From Lunularia cruciata (lineage: Eukaryota; Streptophyta; Marchantiopsida; Lunulariales; Lunulariaceae), in NCBI GenBank assembly GCA_948567375.1, contig OX419755.1, forward strand, positions 47,869,001 to 47,933,000: 64,000 nucleotides of DNA. The letters run 5' to 3'. Shown piece after piece: positions 36,530 to 47,200 of the stretch (within the stretch, counting starts at the first letter, position 1; each line of letters begins with the position of its first letter). Under the pieces are notes generated by a model. That model was not told where the DNA came from. It did no database searches and saw only the letters and a list, made by a program, of their open reading frames with translations. The position numbers and the translations under genes were made by a program.

Positions 36530-38220
36530 GACGCAAAAATAATTCTATGAAGCTTAATCTATACATTTGTAAGTCCTTTGTTTCCACTTACGTGCACTTG
36601 GAGAATAATGAGCCGATGTTGCATACATCGGGAGATGACCCTTGTAGACCTTGGATGCCGCTCACAAACTTAAAAAAGTCATCAAGTGGTGCTCGTAGAC
36701 GTTGGCGGACGCTGAGAGTGCACCACATATTACATGCACTCATAGGTGTTGATATGCACCGGTGGTGGGCGCTGGTAGGCGCCGGTAGGTGCTGCGTGAA
36801 TTATGTGATGCTTGGTTGTGCCGGTTGGCGACGTGGAGTGCCGCATGTTGCCACTCGGGATTTGGGTTCTTTGGTTGAAAAAATGCATCCAAAGTGTACA
36901 ATTCATCCAAAGTGTACATTTTAGTATGTTTGGGATTGAATTTTTTTTGACAGCATGGGTTATATAAACCTATGTTCTTTTCCATTCCTGTCATTCGAGT
37001 GGGTGTGGATGTCTTAGAAAGCCTTATTCTTGAGTGTGTGGGGTGTTGGAAGTAGAATTTTGCGAGTGAGTACTTCAAAGGAGAAAGGGTCATTTTGAGG
37101 GTCATTTTGCAAGGCAGAGGGTGTGCTGGAGGGTCATTTTGTGAGGCAGAAGGTGGGCAGGTGAGACATTTCAAGACTAGGGAAGGAAAGAGGCAAACTG
37201 GCTGGCTGAAGCACAACTCGAGAAGCAACAAGGAGTGATTGAGAAGAGAGAAAAAAAGTTCAAGAGCACCTTCATTTTCAACCATGGCAGAAATCTGGGG
37301 ATACTAAAAGATAGTTGACGGGCCCGACATGAGAAATACTCAGGAAGGAGATTGGATCATAGCATTCCATACCATTCAACACCCAACCAATTTCATCAAG
37401 TCGTGCGGGCTGGACAAACATCAAGTTTGAACTGTTGTTTCGGGAATTTGGGAGATCGATCTAGATGTAATGGGGCTGAAAATAACTCTTGGACTTCACT
37501 ATCCATGGCCAAAGGTACTTTTCAAACATTTCTCATTCTTTTCTTTTCATTCCATCTTGATATGTGCATTTTATTTCCAGAATTTGCTTTCAAATTATCA
37601 GTGCCTCCCAGCCTGTCCCGTAGTGCCACCCAGCATCCTCCCACGCTGTCTAGTGCCATCCAGCACCATCTCAAACCCTAAACCCCTATGCATGAGTGCC
37701 TTCCCCGTGCGCCACCTAGTGCCCCCCCCCCCCCCCCTCGTGGCAACCAACGCTTCCATAGGGCTGCGCAGACATACTCGCGGCTCTCCTTGTCCCGCAG
37801 TGCCTACCAGCGTCGTCGTGCGTTGATGAGCATCTTCAAGCGGCATCTCCAGCCCCTTAACCCCTCATGCGAGCATCTTCCCGCAACTCTGCACGGCATC
37901 CAGTGCCTCCGCGCGATTCCTAGCTTAACCCATCATTGTCCCGCAGTGCCATCTAGCACAACTACGCCTACGGGCAGCATCCACGGGCGCCCCCGCACGG
38001 CCTTGAGCGCCCTCTCGGCGCCTATGGGCGGCACCAATGGTCGGGAGCGCCTCCTCGTGTCGTCGTGCATCTCCCGATTGCGGCTCCTAGTGGCAACTAG
38101 TGGCACCCTGCGACTCTTTAGTGTGTTAAGACTGTGCGCGAGCGCCTTTGAGCGCCACCTAGTGGCACCCAGTGCCACCCCCAAGTTGAGTCCTTGGGAT
38201 AGAAGTTTTAGCTGAAAATT
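36530..38220. repeat. GC-rich quasi-periodic AGCGCC/GTGCC cluster
   Basis: At 36,690-36,850 and 37,590-38,190 short words of the type (A/C)GCGCC-AC-TAG(T/C)G-C recur irregularly every 9-20 bases; a related patch is at 40,990-41,250. A C-run occupies about 37,722-37,738. ORFs here (including a 181-codon minus one, 37,285-36,740) reflect this composition and show no domain. Confidence 0.5.
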
Positions 38221-38230
38221 TTGGTGGGTT

Positions 38231-38926
38231 GTGCAGGTCATTCCATGTATAGAGTTTGTGAGTTCATGGGACAAGGTCTCTTGCATAGGTTTGGTAAGAG
38301 ATAGGCAGTTTCAATTGACTGCAGATATAGTTAAAGATGCACTTGCCATGCCCAGGGGGAGAACACCAAGACACAGGACAGTTCCTTACATAGTTGTCTC
38401 AGACTGGTTTCCACAAGGGGACAGGGTTGCAAAAAGATATCTTGCAAGGCAATGTGTATATCTTGCATTTAGAGCTTTCTTCCAGTTGATGGGTGCACTA
38501 GTTGCACCCACTATTAGGCCCAAGATTGTACATGGGCATTTGGTACTCAACACCAAGACCAAGTTGAGGAGATTTGGTGTGGAGGATTATGATTGGGGAG
38601 AGTTAGCTTTTAGAGCTATCATTGCGGAGGTGGGGAGTTTGCAAAGCCAAGTGAGGAGTCCTAAGGGGTGAAGGTTCAGAGTCACCTTCCTTGGATAGAT
38701 ACTCAGACATCTCTTTGTGGAGAGAGGTTTCATTCTAGAGGAGGACATGATGTACCTGAGTGATGGAGAGGAGTAGATTATACACAAGGGAGAGCATGGT
38801 GATGATCATGAGGATGCAAATAGCTCGGATGAGGACGAAACTACTGATGATGGGGAGGATGAGGGAGAGGATGAGGATGGTGAGTGATTGATTGATTGGG
38901 TTTGAGTTTTGTGATATATATTTATT

Positions 38927-38964
<38 letters not shown>

Positions 38965-40691
38965 ATTTTATTTTTCATATATTTGTATGTTGGAAAACAT
39001 ACAAAGTTCTTTTGTATATACCATTACCGGATTTAATAAATGAGTTCATTTAAGAAGCTTGAATTAATGAACTTGTGAACTTGTATATTTGTATATTCAA
39101 ATATGAATTTGTACTCAATGGATAACTTAATGTGCCACTTGTGAACAGGTGTTCAACAGATTCATGTTGAGACACAGCCCTTATCCTTTATTGAGATAGC
39201 TCCTTTTCACTCTTCTTCCCCTTCACCACTTCCTCCATCTGTGGAAGGAGTTGGTGACCCCATGCATTTCAGAGTACCTTCACCTCCTTCTTGTTCAGTT
39301 GACATCACTCGCATTTTAGACGATTGTGTTTGAGTGGCTGAGTGTAGAGAGAGAAATCTCCTTGAGCGTGAGAGTAGACTAGAGAGTGTAGAGGAGAGAG
39401 AGAGATTAGTGCTTGAGCGTGAGAGTAGATTAAAGAGTGTAGAGGAGAGAGAAAGATTAGTGCTAGAGAGAGAGAAACTCCTTTGTGAGCGAGAGGATTT
39501 ACTTGTTGCAAAGGAGGAGAGGCATCTGACCTTGCGTACTTCTGAGATGGAGAGAGAGAGCAGAGATTAGGTGACTTAGACATGGACATACTAGGTGCCA
39601 CTGCCATGGCGGAGGGTTACAAGCTCTAGTTACATAATTAGGCACAAGAGTTAGCATATGCTATAGAGAGGTGTGAGAGTGCACATGTTTAGGTAGAGGA
39701 GAGCGAGAGTAGTCTAGCTCAGATGAGAGCTCATGTAGAGGAGAGTAAGATTAGTCTAGCTCATTTGAGGGCTTATGTGGCTTATCTTGGATCCAGACTC
39801 CGTACTATTGCTTGCAAGACCCATACTTGTCATGAGATGCAGACCCAAACTGATGCCACCCATTTGTTACCTCATAGTGTGGAGACTCAAGGCACTCAGA
39901 TTGAGTTTAGAGAGAAGATTTGTCTATCAAGAGAATATATTCCATGTATCCTCTTCCTCGGCTTCCTACGGAAGATTATTATTATTATGGATGTTGCTTG
40001 TATGTGTTCATTATGGATTTGTGGTGCTATCGGTTTCTGTGCATGGGAGAGCGGGATGACTATGCATGGTTGGTTCCCTCACACACAGTCTGGGCCTATA
40101 GGGTGGGTAGCCCGTCCTAGTGTTTGCCATTTCATCCTGTTTTGTTTGCTACGCTTTGAGGTTATCTTGTGGATAGATCTTACTCCATATGGAGTGGAGT
40201 GGTTGCTATGGAGCATGTGGCAGTGGTCTGAACTCCTGGAGGGAGTTCACACCGGGTCTCGCCTCAAGGTATTTTTGTGCTCTAGAGATAAACAACAAAA
40301 TTTGGAGTTTGGAGGACTTAGAGTTAAATCATATGAGCATCTGACTTCATTAGGTTTACCTCTTTGTGATCTTTTGATCATAGATAGTTATGCACTCTCT
40401 TATTATAGGAACCATCCACATGGTGCTATCCACCCTACCCACTTCCGTCCTTATAAGGTACATAGAGCATCATACACTTGGTCATTTGACCCTTTGATGA
40501 GTGCTTTGGACAGATTTGTCCATGACGATAGGCCTGCTATTAGTTGGGCAGAAGAGGAGTGGACATCAGGTAGATTGAGTTCTTATAGTTGTGACCCATA
40601 TCCTCTTCTTGCTAGTGGTATCAGGCATCAAGACTTGGATGAGAGCGAGTGGCCCCTATGGTGGTCATTGAGTCCATTTAGGATTCAATGA
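38231..40691 (+). pseudogene. Unidentified cargo gene inside the Harbinger element, decayed
   Basis: One continuous plus-strand frame starts near 38,231 (VIPCIEFVSSWDKVSCIGLV...), then passes stops at TGA 38,669, TAG 38,693 and TAG 38,774, and ends in an acidic run (SSDEDETTDDGEDEGEDEDG) at a GTGAGT donor (38,880). An acceptor at 39,148 continues it as VQQIHVETQPLSF. After another stop comes a coiled-coil-like block (ERESRLESVEERERLVLERE, 39,340-39,570), and then a 322-codon stretch (39,723-40,691, ending WPLWWSLSPFRIQ). I do not recognise the family. It is neither transposase nor the Myb-like partner. It could be a captured host gene or an element-specific protein. Confidence 0.5.
38929..38962. 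repeat. AT microsatellite
   Basis: Uninterrupted (AT)n of about 30 bases inside the inferred intron of the cargo gene. Confidence 0.9.
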
Positions 40692-41558
40692 ATGTTGTAG
40701 ACTTGAGGATGCAGTAGTAGCACTTAGACACCATAGTGCATCTCTCTCTTCTTCTTCACCTCCTTGACCTCCATAGTCATAGGTTTAGGTTCTATGAGCT
40801 CCCCATTTATATACATATTATGTTCATTTCTCCCATGTATACATTTGTATTTTAGTTTACTCTTGTGAACTCTCATATTGTGGTCTAACTATTGTATTTT
40901 CATGTGCTATATACTCAATTGTGCCTTTTGTATCCAACGTGTCATCACCGTAAAAATATGGGTGCCATTTCCCTCTAAAAACTCAACCCTAAACACATCA
41001 TGAGCGGCCCTCAGCATCTACGTGTGCCAGATAGCACCTCCAAGCGACTATGAGCCATGAATCCATGTCTACCGAGCGCCGACCGACTTCATGAGTTTTT
41101 TCCCAACGTCATTGAGCGCCACCTAGCGGCTGTGAGCATCAACTAGCGCCTACCTAGTGGCCATGAGCGCATACCCAGCAACTACAAGCACCTACTAGCG
41201 CTCATGAGTGCCTACAAGCGCCTATGAGTGCCCACGAGCGCGGACGACAACTTGCTTGCCTTTTTTTTTCCGTGTTGCATTGCATTGAGCGGCGACAAGA
41301 GGTGACTAGTGGCAGGAAAGACTTTTGGGCGGCTATGAGTGTCAACTTGCGGCATCTTGGGCTGATTGTGCAAGAAAGACATGACAAGAACGGAGTGGTA
41401 AAGACAACATCAAAAACAAAAACTTGTGAGGAACTGAGTGGTAACAAGCTGCATCAGGCGGATACTAGAAGCATGCATCAGGTGGATATTAGAAGCATTT
41501 ATCAAGTTTCCATAACTCATCTTTAATATAGTCATAATAAAGGTTACATTGTGGTATA

Positions 41559-42689
41559 CTATTCACTATTAGTAGAGTATGATGGACATCGAACTTGAGT
41601 GAACACTTTAAAATAGTTACTTATTTCCTCAGGAGTTTTCCCTGCTTGTATGAGACTCATTTTGATTCCATGAGTGCTCTTTGATTCTAAACTCTTCTCC
41701 TTAAATTTGTGTTTGTCTGCCCTAGCTTTCCTTTTATCTACGCTCAAAATTTTCTCAATTTAAATTTCATCTTCTTTGTCTCTAATCTAACATGCTCTGC
41801 TTCCATTCTCATCATTCTTTTTCTCTCTCTTCTCATGTTGGTGGCTTCTAGTTCAACTAGTCGTAACCTCTCTCTGGGTTCTATACTATCTGCCTTTAAC
41901 ATGGTAATTTTTGCTAAATCATGAGAAAATGACATGCTAGGTGACAACTTGGGTACCTTACTTGTAGATATTCCACCTTTCCTCCTCTTTGGGTCATGTT
42001 CCCCTTCTTGGTCTGCACAATCGGATCCATCTCTTGTAGAAATTAAAGGCGGTGGTGGTGTAATGAAAGGTGAGTCCTCGGTCGGTGGAACAAATGGAGA
42101 CTCGTCCTCTGGTGATAGGATTCCATTCTCCATGCCACTTGCTAAACTTTCCACCCCTTGGGTGTTTACAACCAACTCAGGGCCCGAGTCAGGAGCACCA
42201 TCTCTGGAAAAGATGAGAATTGGAAGCACTCCTGCGCACCTTCATGGACCTCTCCCTTGCCAGCCTTGCAAATCTTGCTCAAATTAGGATTACAATCTCC
42301 TAAACTTACCATTGCCGGTGGACTTATCTTTGCTATGGTCCCAAACATGGCTTCCATTCTTGAAAAATGCATGCAAATTCTATTCAATTTATCTTCTATA
42401 GTTCTTCATCCTTTGCCATATTCCTTCTCAATGAGACCTTCTCCCGTAGCCTTGTTCTTAAGCTCCCGAGTTTCTTTGTACTGTTTCATGTACCGCAACC
42501 ATTCTTGTAAAGTCTATCACCTGTCATAGAAGTAGGAAATCCGATACCCTCTGTAATCAAAAAGGTTGCCATGAAACTGGAAGCGGTCGATTTCTGAATG
42601 GGCTTTTTGCAATTCCCACCATGAATTTGTGCAAAATGCTTGGGGTCCTCCAAATAATCCAGTATTTGGCTATAATGGTGTGTTGCCAT
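41559..42689 (-). pseudogene. Harbinger second protein, Myb/SANT-like
   Basis: PIF/Harbinger elements need a Myb/SANT-like partner that helps the transposase enter the nucleus and bind DNA. Minus-strand pieces: MATHHYSQILDYLEDPKHFA (from 42,689) then GIGFPTSMTGDRL; after a frame change WLRYMKQYKETRELKNKATG and TIEDKLNRICMHFSRMEAMF, matching the trihelix-type domain; then an acidic/Pro linker, a basic KRRKGG patch, and a charged coiled coil (42,229-41,744) ending TPEEISNYFKVF (about 41,615). Frame changes and stops make it non-functional as it stands. It is convergent to the transposase, 5.3 kb away. Confidence 0.6.
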
Positions 42690-43363
42690 GCAAAATCATT
42701 CATCCTCCTTGGTTTTGCCAGGCACAGAAGAAGCCATCCTCAACAAGTCTCCAAATTTCCCTAATGGTTGTTGAGGTTGCAAATCCAAAGATGACTCTAT
42801 AGGTCTCGGATCAGCGTCAATAAGGGAGTCTCCTACACTAAATCAAGGTACTTGATCTCCCATTGCAAAAAGTTTGTTGCACTTCTAGCGTGAGAATCGT
42901 TGCATTCTAATCAATTTCTTGGTTGCCGCATGGTGGTGCTGATCATTTCCCACACCAATGTGAAACTACAAAACCGCCGTTACTTTCCTGACAACTTGCA
43001 CATTTGCTCCAAAGGGTGGTGAATTTGAGTTTAAAAATTTGAATTGTTGGGCGGGGCCATTTTGGATCTTGAATACGGAAACCAGATCATCAATAAGTGA
43101 CTAAATGATTACGTGGCCACCCTCTTGAGGAAACACGTCACTCTTTTTGACAATCATTTATTTAGTTACGACATTCCAAAACATCCATAACCTATGATTT
43201 GATTTTTATAAATGAATGCAATTTGCTAAATATATCACTTAACTGAAGTTACAGAGCGTTCAGTTATTACAATCTCTTATCGTTACAGAGTTCACTAAAA
43301 TTTATTACAAAGTTTGTTATTTATCCCGTAGACATCCGTCAAACCTATTTCTGAAACCCCTAA

Positions 43364-43403
43364 TGTCGACATCACACACTATAGAAGCACAACTCACAGA
43401 TAA
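43364..43403. repeat. Right copy of 40-bp direct repeat flanking the Harbinger element
   Basis: Starts within four bases of the right TIR. Downstream it continues gtcatacatggactctaaa as does the third copy at 43,921-43,980, which may represent an unoccupied version of the site. Confidence 0.85.
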
Positions 43404-44156
43404 GTCATACATGGACTCTAAAGTACCACAATAATCAATTTGTTCACATAATTTGAATCACACTCAATCAGATAGGTACTTGGTTAGTCATTTGATGATC
43501 AATCAACAACTGTGCATTGATTATAGTTACACCACACCCACTCTAGCTAAGAGAATCCAGGTGACACTCGCCGGCCTTTGTCCACCATAGCCAAGAACTC
43601 AAAGGCTCAACATCATAGAAGTGAGCTCTCTAGAGCTGCACTTCAAAAGTATACCCCCTAAACTCGAGCCAGGTCTCAAACACTAACGGTCCCGTTGATA
43701 GCACACCCGACGGTCCAAACTGTGCAAGTGGTGGTGGGCCACCATGTAGTCAGTACCCTGAATACAAAAATTTTCCGTCAACAAGTAGTATATGAGTAAC
43801 TACTAAAATACTCCTAACTACCAACATTACTACTCTAGTATTCGAGCAATCTATGTGCGATGTTACAAATGGTGTGACAGTTGTAGTGCATATATACATC
43901 ACTACACAACAAACATCACTATCAACATCACACACTATAGAAGCACAACTCACACATAAGTCATACATGGACTCTAAAATACCACAATTGCCTTCTTAGT
44001 TGGTGATTAGGTGCCTCTAACTCCAAATAGCCATCTACTCCAAGTACATGGTATACCTTATGGTGGGCAAAAGATCAAGAGGCCGGGTGCTATCAAGCCT
44101 AATCATTAGTCACTTGCCTGCAATCTACACCATATAAAGGATGAACTAGCTATATG

Positions 44157-44299
44157 TCAAGTACATCTAGGACATAGCCACTGTCTTTGAGGAACCATTG
44201 TGAGGGGAGGAGTCATACATACCATATGTCATTCTCTCAAACAACTATCATACACTAACATAGTAGCAACTCCACCAGAAGAATTGCATAACGTACACC
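44157..44299 (-). pseudogene. C-terminal PHD finger of element C polyprotein
   Basis: After the integrase tail (KDHVRNCAPCH...DPSLALIRAG) the frame reads C-x2-C-x11-Y-x2-C-x4-H-x2-C-x14-C-x2-C, then a TGA at 44,159-44,157. This is the C4HC3 PHD-finger spacing, with PPL and VP before the W-x-C-P-x-C end as in histone-reading PHD fingers. Two defects exist: Tyr (TAT) in place of the third Cys, and TGA in place of the Trp that usually sits just before the His. Each is a single G-to-A change from TGT or TGG. PHD fingers bind histone H3 tails, so this may once have guided integration. Confidence 0.75.
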
Positions 44300-44559
44300 T
44301 CAAGCCTGCTCTTATAAGTGCTAAGCTTGGGTCCATAGTACCATCAATTTTTAGGAGGTGGCATGGTGCACAATTACGCACATGATCCTTCCAAACAACA
44401 CCATCATGTCCTTCCAACCACAAGGACTCTAGATGGAAAAACCTTGTACACTTTCAAGATAGTGCGGCTTGTGGAAACATCAAGTGTCATTTGTGTTATC
44501 TACTACAGATATACATAGTCATTGGGATAAAATCAACGGATTGAGGGTCTATAACCTCC

Positions 44560-45539
44560 TCCGCAAATGGTAGCATAGCATAAGGTATCCTTATGATGAG
44601 CAATAGCTAAGTTCTCAAAGGCCATTGGCATCACTCTCCAAAAGATCTTTGTCCGTTGAGAACATGCGCTCATCCAAATCCAAAACTACAATAGCATCTC
44701 AAAAAATGGATGCAAGTAAATTTGGATCTCATCCATAGAGTAGAAAGTAAGGAAAGAAGGATGTTAAGGAGGCTTGCTAGTTGAACCGATAGCCCATGGC
44801 CAACCAAGGTAATTGGAGATCCCAATCTCCCAAGTGCAAACCATACTTCCACAATCCTCTCTTCACTATCTAAACCACTCTCTTTGCTAAGCCATATGCC
44901 TTAGGGTGATCTCAAGAGGTAGTACAATGGTCAATCAAAACCTTGTCACACAAGACCTGAAACTTCTCCAAGAACTTTGTACCTTGATTATGTCAAAACC
45001 TCAATTGGTGCACCAAAATGACTAAGAACAAAATGATCCAAGAATGAGTAAGTTGTCCCTTCATTGGACTTGTCAAGAAGTACCACCAACTCAATCCACT
45101 TGGAGAAGTACTCCACCATCACCAAAGCATACCAATATGTCTCATTGTCAAGCAAACTCCAAACTCCAGCAGTAACCCAATCCCATGATAGGTAATGGAT
45201 GCAATTGTGGCATAGGAGCATTGAATGATGCTCTAACTTGGTCATAAACCACACATCTTGCAACAAACTATTGTACATTGGTCTATATATTGTGCCACCA
45301 ATAATGACTTTGGAGTAAGCTATATGTATGCTTTACTCCAAAATGTCCTAGCTCCTTATGAGTATAATTGACCAACTATGGTCTTTGAGATGGAAGTGGT
45401 ACTATTTGCACTCTACCATCCTCTCATACACAAAGAAGGTGTCTACCCTCCAATCTAAACTGCCTAGCTTGCTGAAGAACATGGTCTCTCTCCTTGGCCC
45501 CAATTGTGCCACCCACAACACCAATGCAAAGATAGTCCA
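44560..45539 (-). pseudogene. Element C integrase core and C-terminal part
   Basis: Minus-strand pieces include YALVMVEYFSKWIELVVLLD and FLDHFVLSHFGAPIEVLT (45,278-44,988), then LPWLAMGYRFN and LTSFFPYFLLYGRDPNL further on. These are the standard retroviral-type integrase core and the downstream region of gypsy polyproteins. Several stops. The N-terminal HHCC part is upstream, with the reading continuing from 51,126 across copy A. Confidence 0.75.
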
Positions 45540-45953
45540 TATAACAATATGGAGTTTAGCTACATAATTAAGAAGGCTAACGAAGTAAAGAATAAGCCAA
45601 ATTAGCACAAAATATTCCAAAAGTATTTAAGAAGCTTCTTGAAAAGCTTCTCGGCTAGCTTAACTTGCATCCCAAGTAAGTAACTTCTAGAAGAAAGTTT
45701 CTAGAAGCTTCCAACTAGCTTAACTTGCACGCCAAGTAGACGGCTTTTGGAAGGAAGCTTCTTGAGAAGCTTCCTAGTTAACTTGGCTTGCACTCTAAGA
45801 AAGCGGCTCAAGGAAGCTTCTCAAGAGCCTTGAATGCTACCTATAAATACCAAATCCAAAGCTCATACTAGGCATTTGGAGTTTCCCCACATTCAAGTGT
45901 CCCAATGTGAGTTTCCATTCTCCTATTTCTCTCCTCGGTCTTGATCTTTTACA
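45540..45953 (+). repeat. 5' LTR of copy A
   Basis: 414 bases, begins TATAACAATATGGAG (degenerate TGT start) and ends TTTTACA. It contains GAAGCTTC palindromes, for example 45,631-45,638 followed by GAA and TTC units at 45,641-45,650, and a likely TATA region (tataaatacc, about 45,842). Confidence 0.85.
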
Positions 45954-45954
45954 T

Positions 45955-45970
45955 TGGTATCAAAGCAGGA
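45955..45970 (+). other. Primer-binding site, initiator tRNA-Met type
   Basis: TGGTATCAAAGCAGGA directly follows the LTR; the standard plant sequence is TGGTATCAGAGC. Copy B has the unmutated TGGTATCAGAGC (complement at about 60,969-60,980). Confidence 0.85.
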
Positions 45971-46199
45971 ATGGGATGGATGGAATTTATGGACCACCAA
46001 ATCCACTTCCACCAAAACATTAGGATTTTTTTGTCCAAGTACTACCCAAGCATCGTTTCACACAATTTATCACCTCACACTTTGAACAAGATTTTTTGCA
46101 TATGATCACCATATCCGAGGATCCTTGGTGAATCCGGTTGTAACTTATAGAGAACGGTGGACATGATGCTTCTATGTGTTAATAAATTAGCTAGATTAG

Positions 46200-47200
46200 G
46201 AGTGGCTTGATAGAGTAACAACCATGGCGACAATGCTTGATGTTATCCTTGCTATGCAGCAACAAATCAAGCACCTTACTTGATTGTTGGATGAATGAGA
46301 TCTTCAACGGAAAAAGCACGTAGAGAGAGTACCAATTTGAGAAGGAGAAGATCAAATCCAATCCCCTAAACCCAAGGTATTTGAAGGCAAGAATCTCTCG
46401 AGTCCAATGGAGAATTTTATGTTTGATTGTGAATGTTGTTTTGAAGCTACCAATCTACAAGACAAGCAAAAACAAATTCTCTTGGCTTCTAGCCAATTGG
46501 ATGAAGAAGCAAAGCTATGGTGGAAATTCCAAGTAGAGTGAGCTAAATGAAAAATTTTTGCACCAATCTTGACGTGGTCAAAATTCAAGAGTGCAATTAT
46601 TAGTTGGTTCCAAGCTATAAATGCCACACGAGCTGCATGAGATAGGTTGGCAGAGTTGAGACACATTGGCCCTGTAAGAAGTTACATCACGCACTTCTAA
46701 AACACCATCATGCAAATTCCGAATATATTGGAAGGTGAAGCTCTGCATTGATTTGTGAGGGGCTTGAAGTCAAGAACCAAATTAGAGGTAACCATGCAAG
46801 AGCCACAACACTTGGAGGAAGCCATGCAGTTGGTCAAACATTTTGATTCCTTGGATGTAACAACTTGGTCTTGACCTTGACCTCCATAGAACCTATCGAT
46901 ACCCTACACACAGATGGAGGAGCCGGGCACTAATGGAGATTTATGCCATTCAACAAAGACCACTTGGCACTATAGATAGAGAGAAATTATGACAAAATTG
47001 TAGTTGTTTTCATTGTCACCAATTGGGACATTGCATTGTGTCCGCTCAAGAATAGGCAACCTTAACAAGTTACCCAAATGAAGTTTGTAAAGCGGAATGA
47101 TCAGGGAAATGAGGAATCCTAGTAGTAGATTTTGGGCCGCCTATTGGGAGCTTGATTAGTTCCAATGGGATTGAAGACTCAACCTATGCAAGTTTGCTTC
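46200..47200 (+). pseudogene. gag of copy A
   Basis: Frame pieces include PKVFEGKNLSSPMENFMFDC, DKQKQILLASSQLDEEAKLW, HIGPVRSYITHF and LEGEALH-FVRGLKSRTKLEV, typical of gypsy capsid, followed by a decayed zinc-knuckle region (about 47,000-47,050). About a dozen stops. Confidence 0.7.

Larger units (their letters stand above)
34046..43360. mobile_element. PIF/Harbinger DNA transposon, 9.3 kb, with cargo
   Basis: Sixteen-base perfect terminal inverted repeats: ggggtttcagaaatag at 34,046-34,061 and its complement at 43,345-43,360. The TIR starts with GGG and the right end is followed by TAA, as expected for Harbinger target sites; the left side reads TAATAG, so the 3-bp duplication is imperfect. 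Inside are a DDE_4 transposase (+), a Myb/SANT-like second protein (-), and an unrelated decayed gene between them. The length is large for this superfamily, whose autonomous members are usually 3-6 kb. Confidence 0.75.

Noticed and set aside
36740-37285. 181-codon minus-strand ORF
   Set aside because: Starts with ATG but shows no domain, and it lies in compositionally biased transposon interior.
42158-42529. 123-codon plus-strand ORF
   Set aside because: Lies opposite the Myb/SANT-like second Harbinger protein, which explains the sequence better.
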